Below, piece after piece: positions 8,068-16,036 of a DNA stretch of 64,000 nt. The stretch is from Nesterenkonia massiliensis. Lineage in GTDB: Bacteria > Actinomycetota > Actinomycetes > Actinomycetales > Micrococcaceae. The stretch lies in contig NZ_HG005166.1 in assembly GCF_000455245.1 (NCBI RefSeq), positions 114,636 through 178,635 on the forward strand, read 5' to 3'. Numbering within the stretch: position 1 is the stretch's first letter; every line of letters begins with the position of its first letter. The notes below the pieces were generated by a model, which was given only the letters and a program-made list of their open reading frames with translations, did not search any database and was not told the DNA's origin. The position numbers and the translations under genes were made by a program.

Positions 8068-9926
8068 GTATGAAGTCCACCGTGAAGCAGATGCTTAAGT
8101 CTCCCTTCGCAGTCGTCAGCTTGCTGATCCTGAGCTGGTTCGTCGTCGCGCTGCTCCTGTGGCCAAATATCAACCTACTGTTCGAGACGTTCTTCCCCGC
8201 CGGCGAATTCTCGGGCCGGGCCGTTGAGCGCATCCTGTCCTCGGAAAGAGCGATGCGTTCTCTATGGAACTCACTACTGCTGGCATTGGCCCTGGCCGTG
8301 TCCACCAACGTAGTCGGAGTTTTCATCGTGCTGGTGACTAAGTACTTCCACATCCGCGGTAGCCGGATCCTGTGGCTGGGGTACGCGACCACGCTCGTCT
8401 ACGGCGGCATCGTAGTCGCCGCGGCCTACCGCTTCATCTATGGCAGCGACGGTATTGTCACCGAAGCCCTGCTGCAGATTCTTCCTGGAATGGACCCCGA
8501 TTGGTTCCAAGGCTTCTTCGCTGTGCTGGTCGTCATGACTTTTGCGACGACGACCAATCACCTGCTGTTTCTCTCGTCGGCGATCGCCAAAGTAGACCAG
8601 CAGACTATTGAAGCAGCAAAGAACATGGGCGCAGGAGACTGGACCATTCTTCGCAGGGTGGTACTCCCCACGGTCAAGCCGATGATCTTCGCGATCACCA
8701 TCCTCAGCTTCCTCACCGGGCTGGGGGCTCTGTCCGCCCCGATTGTCTTAGGCGGCCGAGACTTCCAAACGATCGCCCCGATGATCCTCTCCTTCGCGAG
8801 TTCACCACACTCACGGGATCTGGCTGCCCTCATGGCTCTGGTGCTAGGGATGGCGACAATCGCGGTGCTGGTATTCCTCACCCGTATGGAAGCAGGCGGC
8901 ACCTACTTCTCCCTGTCCAAAGTGGCTACTCCACTGGATAAACAGAGAATCTCCAATCCAGTGGCGAACCTGGCCGTTCATGCAGGGGCCTATGCTCTCT
9001 TCCTCATCTACATCGCGCCCCCGGTCCTCATAGTTCTCTACTCGTTCGTGGACTCCTACAGCATCGAGACCAATGCTTTCGCAGTGGCCAATATGTCCTG
9101 GGAGAACTATCAGCGGGTCCTCACCCAGCCCAATGCGCTGCGTCCCTTCCTGGTCTCCATCACTTACAGCGCCCTGGCCTCGGCCATCGTCGGCGTCGGG
9201 CTGTTAGTCGTCGTGCGGATTCTGGTGAAGTACCGCAACGGAGTCTCGACAACATTTGAATACCTGCTGCATGTGCCGTGGTTGCTCCCCGGCGCGATGA
9301 TCGCCCTGGGGCTTATCCTCAGTTTCGACACATCGAGTCCGTTGCTGTTCAATAACGCCCTCAGCGGCACCCCGGTCATTCTGCTGGTCGCCTATGTGAT
9401 CATCAAGATCCCCTTCACTCTGCGTCTGATGAAGGCTGCCTTCGCCTCCATCAACCACTCTTTGGAGGAGGCTGCAGTGCTGATGGGCGCAGGGAACTGG
9501 ACGATCTTCCGGAGAATCCTGCTGCCTGCGGTGCTGCCAGTGGCAGCTGCTGTTTTCGGATTGAACTTCATCTCTCTGGTGGATGACTACGACACCACCG
9601 TTTTCCTGGCGCATCCGCTCTATCAGCCGCTGGGTCCGGTCATTCACCAAAACACCCAATCCACGACAGACCTCAACGCTCGCGCCAACACCTTCGTCTA
9701 CACAGTGCTGATCATGGTGATCTCCACGGCGGTCATGTGGTTGGTCTATGGAAGGACGACTACGCAACGGCGTCGTCGTCCACGGGGGCAGCGAGAAGCT
9801 CCTTCAGGAAGTGAACACGTTCCATCGGTGGCGCGCTTGGTCCATCAGCCGGTCCCCGGCGCGCAAGCCACCGGGTATGCACCTGCGGCCGCAGCTGCAC
9901 CGGCAGGAGCGGAGCCGCGATCGTGA
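8064..9926 (+). CDS. ABC transporter permease, fused double-domain
   Basis: 620 residues with about 12 membrane helices in two halves. Each half carries an EAA loop that docks the ATPase: EAAKNMGAGDWTILRRVVLP in the first and EAAVLMGAGNWTIFRRILLP in the second. It is thus a tandem fusion of two permease domains, as in FbpB/AfuB-type importers. The C-terminal ~55 residues are basic then Ala/Pro-rich and probably cytoplasmic. The GTG start overlaps the ATPase stop (GTGA at 8064), with a further ATG at 8070. It forms one importer with the two preceding genes. Confidence 0.93.
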   Translation: MSMKSTVKQMLKSPFAVVSLLILSWFVVALLLWPNINLLFETFFPAGEFSGRAVERILSSERAMRSLWNSLLLALALAVSTNVVGVFIVLVTKYFHIRGSRILWLGYATTLVYGGIVVAAAYRFIYGSDGIVTEALLQILPGMDPDWFQGFFAVLVVMTFATTTNHLLFLSSAIAKVDQQTIEAAKNMGAGDWTILRRVVLPTVKPMIFAITILSFLTGLGALSAPIVLGGRDFQTIAPMILSFASSPHSRDLAALMALVLGMATIAVLVFLTRMEAGGTYFSLSKVATPLDKQRISNPVANLAVHAGAYALFLIYIAPPVLIVLYSFVDSYSIETNAFAVANMSWENYQRVLTQPNALRPFLVSITYSALASAIVGVGLLVVVRILVKYRNGVSTTFEYLLHVPWLLPGAMIALGLILSFDTSSPLLFNNALSGTPVILLVAYVIIKIPFTLRLMKAAFASINHSLEEAAVLMGAGNWTIFRRILLPAVLPVAAAVFGLNFISLVDDYDTTVFLAHPLYQPLGPVIHQNTQSTTDLNARANTFVYTVLIMVISTAVMWLVYGRTTTQRRRRPRGQREAPSGSEHVPSVARLVHQPVPGAQATGYAPAAAAAPAGAEPRS

Positions 9927-10759
9927 TGCTGAACAAGTGCCTCGCAGCTAGTGCGGGTTTCCTGATTTTGGCTCATCGCGGCACCGTGTCTGGCCTGGTG
10001 GTGGAGAACACACCGCAGGCAGTGATAGCAGCTCTACGATCAGGCGCTGATGCCGTGGAGATCGATGTCATTCGGTCAGCGGACGGAGAGTTCTTCGCAT
10101 TCCACGACGGCGCCGAGCAGCGGTTGCTCGGCACTGACCTCGATCTTCGCAGCTGTCCAGCCGAGGAGATCCGGGCACTGAGGTACATTCACGCCGATCG
10201 TGAGGCCAGCACTGCTCGGGTTGCCACCTTGGAGGAGATCCTCAGGGCGTTGCCGCCGTCAGGCGTGGTGAACCTCGATCGGTCCTGGGATTGGTGGACC
10301 GAGATGCTGCCGTATCTGGACAGGCAGAACGTGACAGATCACGTGCTACTGAAATGCTCGGCACATGACAACCGCGCCTTGAGTGTTCTTGCCGATCACC
10401 CGGAGCCGTATCAGCTGATGCCCATATGCCGTAGCGTCGCAGACCTGCACCGTGTGCTGGCGATTCCACAAATCAACACTGTCGCAGTCGAGCTGATTGC
10501 TGATAGCCCCGAGCACGAGCTCGCAGACCCCACTTTCATCGCTGAGCTTCGGGACCGGGGATTGATCGTCACCGCCAACGCCGAAATGCTCACCGATGGG
10601 ATTCCCCTGTTTGCCGGGTACGACGATGAAACGTCCCTCTTTGTCGATCCCGAGGAAGGCTGGGGACATCTGGTTGATCTGGGCATTACGATGATTCAGA
10701 CCGACTGGCCCTGGCTATTAGCCGACTACCGGCGACGACGCCTGGAGCGTGCTGCGTGA
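9923..10759 (+). CDS. Glycerophosphodiester phosphodiesterase family protein (UgpQ-like)
   Basis: 278 residues with the family's active-site set: HRG at 18-20, EN at 28-29, E46 and D48 in AVEIDV, and HD at 61-62. Such enzymes hydrolyse glycerophosphodiesters to sn-glycerol 3-phosphate and an alcohol using a divalent metal. There is no signal peptide, so it should act in the cytoplasm on imported substrate, as UgpQ does beside the Ugp transporter. The GTG at 9923 overlaps the permease stop, with GGAG eight bases upstream. The exact substrate is not shown by the sequence. Confidence 0.9.
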   Translation: MMLNKCLAASAGFLILAHRGTVSGLVVENTPQAVIAALRSGADAVEIDVIRSADGEFFAFHDGAEQRLLGTDLDLRSCPAEEIRALRYIHADREASTARVATLEEILRALPPSGVVNLDRSWDWWTEMLPYLDRQNVTDHVLLKCSAHDNRALSVLADHPEPYQLMPICRSVADLHRVLAIPQINTVAVELIADSPEHELADPTFIAELRDRGLIVTANAEMLTDGIPLFAGYDDETSLFVDPEEGWGHLVDLGITMIQTDWPWLLADYRRRRLERAA

Positions 10760-11877
10760 GACCTGACACAGACCCCAGCACGCCGCCCACTATTGATGAT
10801 GTCGCCCATGCCGCAGGCGTCTCAAAATCTACCGTCTCCCGAGCGTTGCTGGGGAGGGGACGAGTCTCGGAGGGCACTCAGGCCAAGGTCCGCCAAGCTG
10901 CCCTGAGACTGGGCTATGTGCCTAATGTGATGGCTGCAGGACTGGCGCATCAGACATCCACCACAATTGGGCTGATGCTCAGGGATGCTTCGAACCCGGC
11001 CTACGGTCTGCTGTTCACCCGGTTGCATCAGGAAGCCCGGAATGCGGGGTTGCACCTGGTCTCCACCACTATCAGCTCCGACCCCACGGATCCCGGTCCG
11101 GAACAGATCACCAGCCTGCATTGGCTTGTGGGCTTGCGTGTTTCCGGACTGATCGTCTCCACCGGCGGGGTCAGTAGCGAAGAACTCGAACCTTTTCACG
11201 CTCGCCTTCCCATCCTTCGCGCCGGCCGCCCGGAGTCCAGCTCCTATTTGCATGCGGTCTCCTATGACGAGGTCCGCGCAGGGACTGAGATCGCCGAACT
11301 CGTGGCAACTGCCGGCCACCGTGCAGCTGCTGTGCTTCAGTCGCCTGCGCAGTTGTCCTATCCCGAATTCGTGCGCGCAGATGCAATGGCTCGTGCCCTA
11401 CGTGCCCGCGGAGTTCATGTCCATGAGATCCCGCTCGGGCAGCAGAATGACGACGCCGTCGCCCACGCCCTGGATCTGGTCCGCAGTGGTGAAGTCACCG
11501 CCGTGCTGTGTCCCAACGACCTGAGGCAGCTAGAGGTCATGAGGACCTTCAGCGCCGCGGGTCTTCACGCTCCAGAGGATTACTCCGTCACCGGGTGCGA
11601 CGGGGTCCTGCCCGGCATTGACCTCATGGGACTCTCCACCTACCGCATCGGGGTGGAGAAGCTGGCCGAACGCACGGTGGCTCAGCTTCAGAGCCTGCTG
11701 CAGAAGCGCCCTGCTGCCCAGGATCCTTCAGCCGCGCCCGTTGGCAGTGACATGCAAGGCCATGCCGCCCCAGGGGTGGCAGAGGCAGGCCAGTCAGTTG
11801 TGCGTGAGTTGATTCCGGGCACGCTGGTTCCCGGGCGTACCGTCGGCGCACCCCGCCGAGCATCATCGAAAGGCTAG
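10756..11877 (+). CDS. LacI-family transcriptional regulator, in-operon
   Basis: 373 residues. The N-terminal LacI helix-turn-helix and hinge occupy about 10-65 ([28 protein letters not shown], then [13 protein letters not shown]). A periplasmic-binding-like effector domain follows, and a ~50-residue Ala/Pro-rich tail. The GTG start overlaps the glycerophosphodiesterase stop (GTGA at 10756). It is translated within the operon it most likely represses. The perfect 20-bp inverted repeat at 5820-5839 is the candidate operator, and an imported compound or its breakdown product the likely effector. Confidence 0.93.
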   Translation: MRPDTDPSTPPTIDDVAHAAGVSKSTVSRALLGRGRVSEGTQAKVRQAALRLGYVPNVMAAGLAHQTSTTIGLMLRDASNPAYGLLFTRLHQEARNAGLHLVSTTISSDPTDPGPEQITSLHWLVGLRVSGLIVSTGGVSSEELEPFHARLPILRAGRPESSSYLHAVSYDEVRAGTEIAELVATAGHRAAAVLQSPAQLSYPEFVRADAMARALRARGVHVHEIPLGQQNDDAVAHALDLVRSGEVTAVLCPNDLRQLEVMRTFSAAGLHAPEDYSVTGCDGVLPGIDLMGLSTYRIGVEKLAERTVAQLQSLLQKRPAAQDPSAAPVGSDMQGHAAPGVAEAGQSVVRELIPGTLVPGRTVGAPRRASSKG

Positions 11878-11878
11878 G

Positions 11879-12853
11879 ATGAACCGTTTTCCCGAACAGC
11901 AGAGTTCCGCACTGCCCGACCCTGGTCAGTCTGAACAGTCGACCACGATGGTCCCTGTCGAACTTCCCCGACTGCGCGCCGCCGAATACCCGCGTCCGCG
12001 GCATTTCATAGTGCATATCTCCGATACTCACTTCGTGCGACCGGGTGAGCTGCTCTCCGGAACTGGCGACCCGCGGGCCCGGTTGAGGCAGCTGGTGACT
12101 TCTCTGGTGGACAGTGGCGTCCAACCGGAGGCAATCATCATCACCGGCGACCTCGCTGACCTTGGGGAGCCTGAAGCCTACCGGGACTTACGATCGGTGC
12201 TGGAGCCTGCGGCGAGGAGGTTGGGGGCCGAGTTGATCTGGGTGATGGGCAACCACGATCATCGCGAAGCCATGTATGAGCATCTCCTCGACGAAGCACC
12301 CTCGGGTGCGCCCTATGACCGGGTGGTCATGATCGGCGGGCTGCGCATTGTGGTCCTGGACAGCACGGTGCCGGGCTACGCTCACGGTGAGATCACCGAC
12401 GAACAGCTGCAGTGGCTCACACAGGTACTAGCGGAACCGTCACCTGAAGGCACCATCCTGGCGCTGCACCATCCGCCGGTTCCCTGCGTGCAGGACTTGG
12501 CCATCACCGTCGAACTGCGCGATCAGCAACGGTTGGCGACAGTGCTCCGGGGTTCGGATGTTCGCGCCATTCTCGGCGGACACTTGCACTACTCCACCTC
12601 TGCGACCTTTGCGGGAATACCGGTCTCGGTGGCAGCCGCCACCTGCTACACGCAGGACTTGTTCACGCCGGGACGTGGAACACGTGGGCGCGATGCCGCA
12701 CAGGCAGTTCATCTAGTCCACGTTTACGACCACACGATCATGCACTCTGTGGCACCCGTCGCCGGAGGGGTGACGGTCGGGAGGCACGTTGACGCTGTAG
12801 AGACTGCCCGAATTCTGGCAGCGGAAGGGCTGTACATTCCAGACTGCGTCTGA
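11879..12853 (+). CDS. Metallophosphoesterase, cyclic-nucleotide/glycerophosphodiesterase (CpdA/GpdQ) type
   Basis: 324 residues. It shows the calcineurin-like class III phosphodiesterase motifs in order: DTH (Asp49, His51), ITGDLAD, VMGNHDH, LHHPPVP and GGHLHYS. Together these bind two metals and hydrolyse phosphodiesters or monoesters. Relatives include cAMP phosphodiesterases (CpdA, Rv0805) and the glycerophosphodiesterase GpdQ. The ATG has GAAAGG upstream and lies one base after the LacI stop, so it is the last gene of the operon. Finding two unrelated phosphodiesterases with one importer argues for uptake and stepwise breakdown of a phosphodiester. The substrate is inferred. Confidence 0.88.
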   Translation: MNRFPEQQSSALPDPGQSEQSTTMVPVELPRLRAAEYPRPRHFIVHISDTHFVRPGELLSGTGDPRARLRQLVTSLVDSGVQPEAIIITGDLADLGEPEAYRDLRSVLEPAARRLGAELIWVMGNHDHREAMYEHLLDEAPSGAPYDRVVMIGGLRIVVLDSTVPGYAHGEITDEQLQWLTQVLAEPSPEGTILALHHPPVPCVQDLAITVELRDQQRLATVLRGSDVRAILGGHLHYSTSATFAGIPVSVAAATCYTQDLFTPGRGTRGRDAAQAVHLVHVYDHTIMHSVAPVAGGVTVGRHVDAVETARILAAEGLYIPDCV

Positions 12854-12863
12854 GGAAGGCCCT

Positions 12864-12919
12864 CCCTATTCAGCGGGCCAGCCAGGCTCGACCCTATTCA
12901 GCGGGCCAGCCAGGCTCGA
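12864..12919. repeat. Perfect 28-bp tandem duplication
   Basis: The unit beginning CCCTATTCAGCGGGCCAGCC occurs twice head to tail without a mismatch (12864-12891 and 12892-12919). It fills most of the gap between the convergent metallophosphoesterase and LacI genes. It has no clear hairpin with a T-run, so I do not call it a terminator. Confidence 0.95.
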
Positions 12920-12941
12920 CGGGAACCGGAGGCGTTCGGCG

Positions 12942-13997
12942 TCATCCATTGCGTGGGGCAGCGGTGGAGGCCCGGACCTCCAGGGACGGCGCAATGGTGA
13001 TGTGCCGATCCTCTATCCGGCCGCCGATCCTCTCCAGCAGCATCTCCAAAGCCATCCGCCCCATCTCAGTGCGAGGTTGATCCACGCTGGTCAGCTGCGG
13101 GCGGAGCATTCTGCACACGCTGGAATTGTCATAGCCGACCACGCTGAGCTGCTCGGGGATACGCAATCCAGCATCCAGACAGGCCCCTACGAGGTCAGCG
13201 GCGATCCTGTCGTTCTGGGTAAACACCGCCGTGGGGGCTGAAGCCTCTTCCTGGAGCTGGAAGATGAGGTACTTGATAGCGGCGTCGAGATGCTCAGGTC
13301 CTTCGATCTGCGGCTCTATACCGGGCAGCAGGTTCCGCACGATCTCGGAGAAAGCCTGCCTGCGGTGCATCGCAGCCGGACGAGAGGAACCCGTCAGATG
13401 GGCAATGCGGGTATGCCCCAGGCTCACCAGATGCTCCACGGCGAGCTTCGCACCGAGCTCATCGTGGTTGGCTACGGTGTCGATTCCGCTGACCCGCTCA
13501 GGCAAGCGGCCTACCACGACCAGCGGCACCCGTCTGCCGATTCGCTCTAGGGACTGGGGAGGCACCCAGGAGGACACAATCACCACGCCTTCCACACCCA
13601 AGGCCAGGAGCGAAGCCAGCTCCGCCTGCATGCGGTGAGGATCGCGGCGTCCGTGGGCGATCACTAGGCGCAGGTCATTCTCCACGGCGGTGTCTTCGAC
13701 GCCGAAGGTGAGGTCGCGGTGGTAGCTATTGCCCAGATCTTGCAGCAGCACCCCCACCAGCCCGGTGCGTCCCTGCACCAGGGAACGGGCCCACACATTG
13801 GACCGGTAGCCCAGCTCCTGAGCCACCGAGAGGATGTGCTCGCGGGTAGCTTCTGAGACCCCGCGCTGATTGCGAATGGCCAGGGAGACCGCTGACTTCG
13901 ATACCCCCGCAGCCAGGGCCACATCATGGATCGTGGGCGCTCGGCCAGAGCGACGGCGGGCAGGCACCTTTTCAGGGGCAGAGCGGAGTCCAGTCAT
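12942..13997 (-). CDS. LacI-family transcriptional regulator of the HAD/oligo-solute transporter locus
   Basis: 351 residues. The N-terminal helix-turn-helix (TIHDVALAAGVSKSAVSLAIRNQRGVSE, about 20-50) and hinge (ELGYRSNVWARSLVQG) are followed by a sugar-binding-type effector domain (VGYDNSSVC... near 290). It is divergent from the double-HAD gene. The shared intergenic region (13998-14241) holds three copies of a CTGGAACGTTCCAG-like palindrome and two more precede the transporter operon. It is therefore the probable repressor of both units and of itself. LacI-type control suggests a carbohydrate-like inducer. Confidence 0.93.
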   Translation of the reverse strand: MTGLRSAPEKVPARRRSGRAPTIHDVALAAGVSKSAVSLAIRNQRGVSEATREHILSVAQELGYRSNVWARSLVQGRTGLVGVLLQDLGNSYHRDLTFGVEDTAVENDLRLVIAHGRRDPHRMQAELASLLALGVEGVVIVSSWVPPQSLERIGRRVPLVVVGRLPERVSGIDTVANHDELGAKLAVEHLVSLGHTRIAHLTGSSRPAAMHRRQAFSEIVRNLLPGIEPQIEGPEHLDAAIKYLIFQLQEEASAPTAVFTQNDRIAADLVGACLDAGLRIPEQLSVVGYDNSSVCRMLRPQLTSVDQPRTEMGRMALEMLLERIGGRIEDRHITIAPSLEVRASTAAPRNG

Positions 13998-14076
13998 CGT
14001 GGGGTGAACCTCTTAGTAAGAAAAGCGAGCGATTCAGGTTCAGCGTATGGCGGCTGAAGTGCGCGCGGGCCCGAAA

Positions 14077-14090
14077 CTGGCGCGTTCCAG
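14077..14090. promoter_or_regulatory. LacI-type operator 1
   Basis: CTGGCGCGTTCCAG is a degenerate copy of the locus palindrome, with intact CTGG and CCAG ends. Its centre lies 23 bp from the next copy, about two helical turns, so two repressor dimers could bind side by side. Confidence 0.5.
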
Positions 14091-14100
14091 CGAATTGTCG

Positions 14101-14112
14101 TGGAACGTTCCA
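14101..14112. promoter_or_regulatory. LacI-type operator 2 (perfect palindrome)
   Basis: TGGAACGTTCCA is a perfect 12-bp palindrome with the central CG typical of LacI-family sites. It lies midway between the divergent lacI-type gene and the double-HAD gene. Confidence 0.7.
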
Positions 14113-14177
14113 GAGCTGTTTACCTTCGGTACTCCAACGCGTCACCGGGTGTTCGTACTTTCGGACACCGGGCCTTG

Positions 14178-14191
14178 CTGAAACGTTCCAG
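14178..14191. promoter_or_regulatory. LacI-type operator 3
   Basis: CTGAAACGTTCCAG matches the locus consensus with one changed base in the left arm. It sits about 50 bp before the double-HAD start, where a bound repressor could block transcription of that gene. Confidence 0.62.
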
Positions 14192-14241
14192 CTCCTTAAG
14201 GCGTTCAGCCCCGCGAATCACATTCCACCGAGAGGATCCTC

Positions 14242-15864
14242 ATGACGCTCACCTCCCTGCCTGCTGCTCTGCGCAGGACTCCCCGTGCCCTGCTGCTGGA
14301 CTTCGGGGGAGTGATCATCCTGACGGCAAAGCGTCCCGAGGGTCGCCGCGAGTTCGCGCAGGCCCTGTCCCGTCGGCTCGAAGAGGCCGGGGCACCAGTG
14401 GCTGCCGAACGGCTGGAGCAGTGCCTGGCCGCCGGTGCGGCGGGGCTGAAGCACTGGAAGCACTCCTCCTCGCGGCGCCGGGAACCCCGTGAGCTCACCG
14501 TGGCAGAGATCATCGGCGACTTCTACTTCAGCGACCTGGAGGATCCGGCCCGGGCGCTGCTGACCGGCTGGGGTGCCGAGCTGCTGGATGAGATGTCCAC
14601 TGCGCTGACTGACCACAACCTGCGCGACGGCGTGCCGGAGCTCATCAGCTACGCGCAGCAGAACGGCATTGCCTTAGGCATCGTCTCCAATGCGCACTCC
14701 GGACGCAGCCACCGCCGACTGTTGACCGCGCTGGGGCTCGACGGCGTGTTCGGGACTCAGATCTATTCGGATGAGGCCGGAATTCGCAAGCCGCACCCAG
14801 ACATGCTGGGTCGGGCTGCCCGTGGGCTCGGGGTCGACCTCAAAGACGCCTGGTATGTGGGCGACACTATGGACCGCGATCTGGTGGCCGGCCGACGCGC
14901 CGGTGTGGGAGCGGTGATCCTCACGCGTTCTCAGCACACCGATAACCCGCCGTTCCCCATTGACGATACGGCCGAGGCCGTCGTCGACAACCCCGCCGAG
15001 CTCCTCCAGCTGCTGCAGGCCACTGAGCCGGCGGAAGTCCTCGCGGCTGAATCTGACCCCGCAGTGGATCAGGATGACGCCGCCGGGACTGCTGCCAGCT
15101 CCGGTGCCGTGCCGGTGCGAGCCCTGCTGCTGGACCACGGCGGGGTCATTTCCGATACCGTCAAGCCGCAGCAGCCCTTCGCAGAAGCCGCCGAGGCAGT
15201 TGAGCAGGCGCTGCTGCGCGCCGGATGCCCCGTGGCGGAAGGCCGCGGGCTGGAGATCATTGAGGCTGCACATCAGCGGTACAAGGAATATAAAGACGCG
15301 CAGGAAGCACAGGGCACCTACAAGGAAGTGACCCCGCGGCTTTACTGGGGCGAGTTCACCAAGGAGTCAGTGACCCCGCAGCAGACCGAGGTGCTGCTCG
15401 CCGAGGCCGAGTCGCTGCAGATGTCGCTCTACCGCTCCAAATCTCATAAGCGCGAGCGCGAAGGCATCCGGGATCTCCTGCTGCACTGCAAAGAGGCTGG
15501 CATCCCGGTGATCATCGTCTCCAACACCATCTGCGGCCGCGGGGTTCGCAGCATCATCGCCGGCTACGGGCTGGATCACCTGGTGGCCGGCTGGGTCTGC
15601 TCCGATGAACTCGGGCTTAAGAAACCCCACCCGGACATCTTCCGCTACGCCCTGCGCATGGCCTCAGTGGCCCCCGAAGAGGCCGTGATGGTGGGCGATA
15701 AGCCCTTTAACGACGCCATGGGGGCTCAGCAGGTGGGGATCGGTCGCCGCATCCTTACCCGCGGCGGTTCCGGCACTGACGCAGAGCTGCAGCAGGCGCT
15801 GGAGACCGGATGGGCTACCTCAGTTGTGGATCATCCCGGGCAGATCCTGGCACTGCTGAACTGA
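14242..15864 (+). CDS. Tandem fusion of two HAD-superfamily hydrolase domains
   Basis: 540 residues made of two complete HAD domains (about 1-260 and 285-540) joined by an acidic Ala/Glu/Asp-rich linker. Domain 1 has motif I LLLDFGGVI, motif II IVSNAHS, motif III Lys in RKPHPDM and motif IV VGDTMDRD. Domain 2 has LLLDHGGVI, IVSNTIC, KKPHPDI and VGDKPFND. In both, the second motif I Asp is Gly (DxG), as in the YihX sugar-phosphatase and related HAD-IA proteins. Phosphatase action on a small phosphorylated, perhaps sugar, substrate is plausible but unproven. The gene lies between a LacI regulator and an Opp-type transporter, with operators on both sides. Such a double-domain protein is uncommon. 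Confidence 0.88.
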   Translation: MTLTSLPAALRRTPRALLLDFGGVIILTAKRPEGRREFAQALSRRLEEAGAPVAAERLEQCLAAGAAGLKHWKHSSSRRREPRELTVAEIIGDFYFSDLEDPARALLTGWGAELLDEMSTALTDHNLRDGVPELISYAQQNGIALGIVSNAHSGRSHRRLLTALGLDGVFGTQIYSDEAGIRKPHPDMLGRAARGLGVDLKDAWYVGDTMDRDLVAGRRAGVGAVILTRSQHTDNPPFPIDDTAEAVVDNPAELLQLLQATEPAEVLAAESDPAVDQDDAAGTAASSGAVPVRALLLDHGGVISDTVKPQQPFAEAAEAVEQALLRAGCPVAEGRGLEIIEAAHQRYKEYKDAQEAQGTYKEVTPRLYWGEFTKESVTPQQTEVLLAEAESLQMSLYRSKSHKREREGIRDLLLHCKEAGIPVIIVSNTICGRGVRSIIAGYGLDHLVAGWVCSDELGLKKPHPDIFRYALRMASVAPEEAVMVGDKPFNDAMGAQQVGIGRRILTRGGSGTDAELQQALETGWATSVVDHPGQILALLN

Positions 15865-15875
15865 GCGCCGTCGAT

Positions 15876-15893
15876 CACTGGAACGATCCAGTG
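15876..15893. promoter_or_regulatory. LacI-type operator 4
   Basis: CACTGGAACGATCCAGTG has perfect 7-bp arms around ACGA. It begins 12 bp after the double-HAD stop and precedes the transporter operon, implying a second regulated promoter here. Confidence 0.7.
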
Positions 15894-15967
15894 AATTCCG
15901 CAGAATTCTTCCCCGTAAGTCACCAGAGAGTTCACCGAGAGATTACTTAGCGTCCCTAGCGTGACAA

Positions 15968-15981
15968 CTGGAGCGATCCAG
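15968..15981. promoter_or_regulatory. LacI-type operator 5
   Basis: CTGGAGCGATCCAG repeats the locus palindrome about 55 bp before the transporter binding-protein start. Its centre is 90 bp from operator 4, so looping between the two is possible. Confidence 0.68.
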
Positions 15982-16036
15982 AAGCCCTTGGGGCTGTTCG
16001 TTCACCACTGGCACACCACACTTGAGAGGCATCACT

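Noticed and set aside
12854-12941. Terminator for the convergent metallophosphoesterase and LacI genes
   Set aside because: The region has a tandem repeat but no stem followed by a T-run on either strand.
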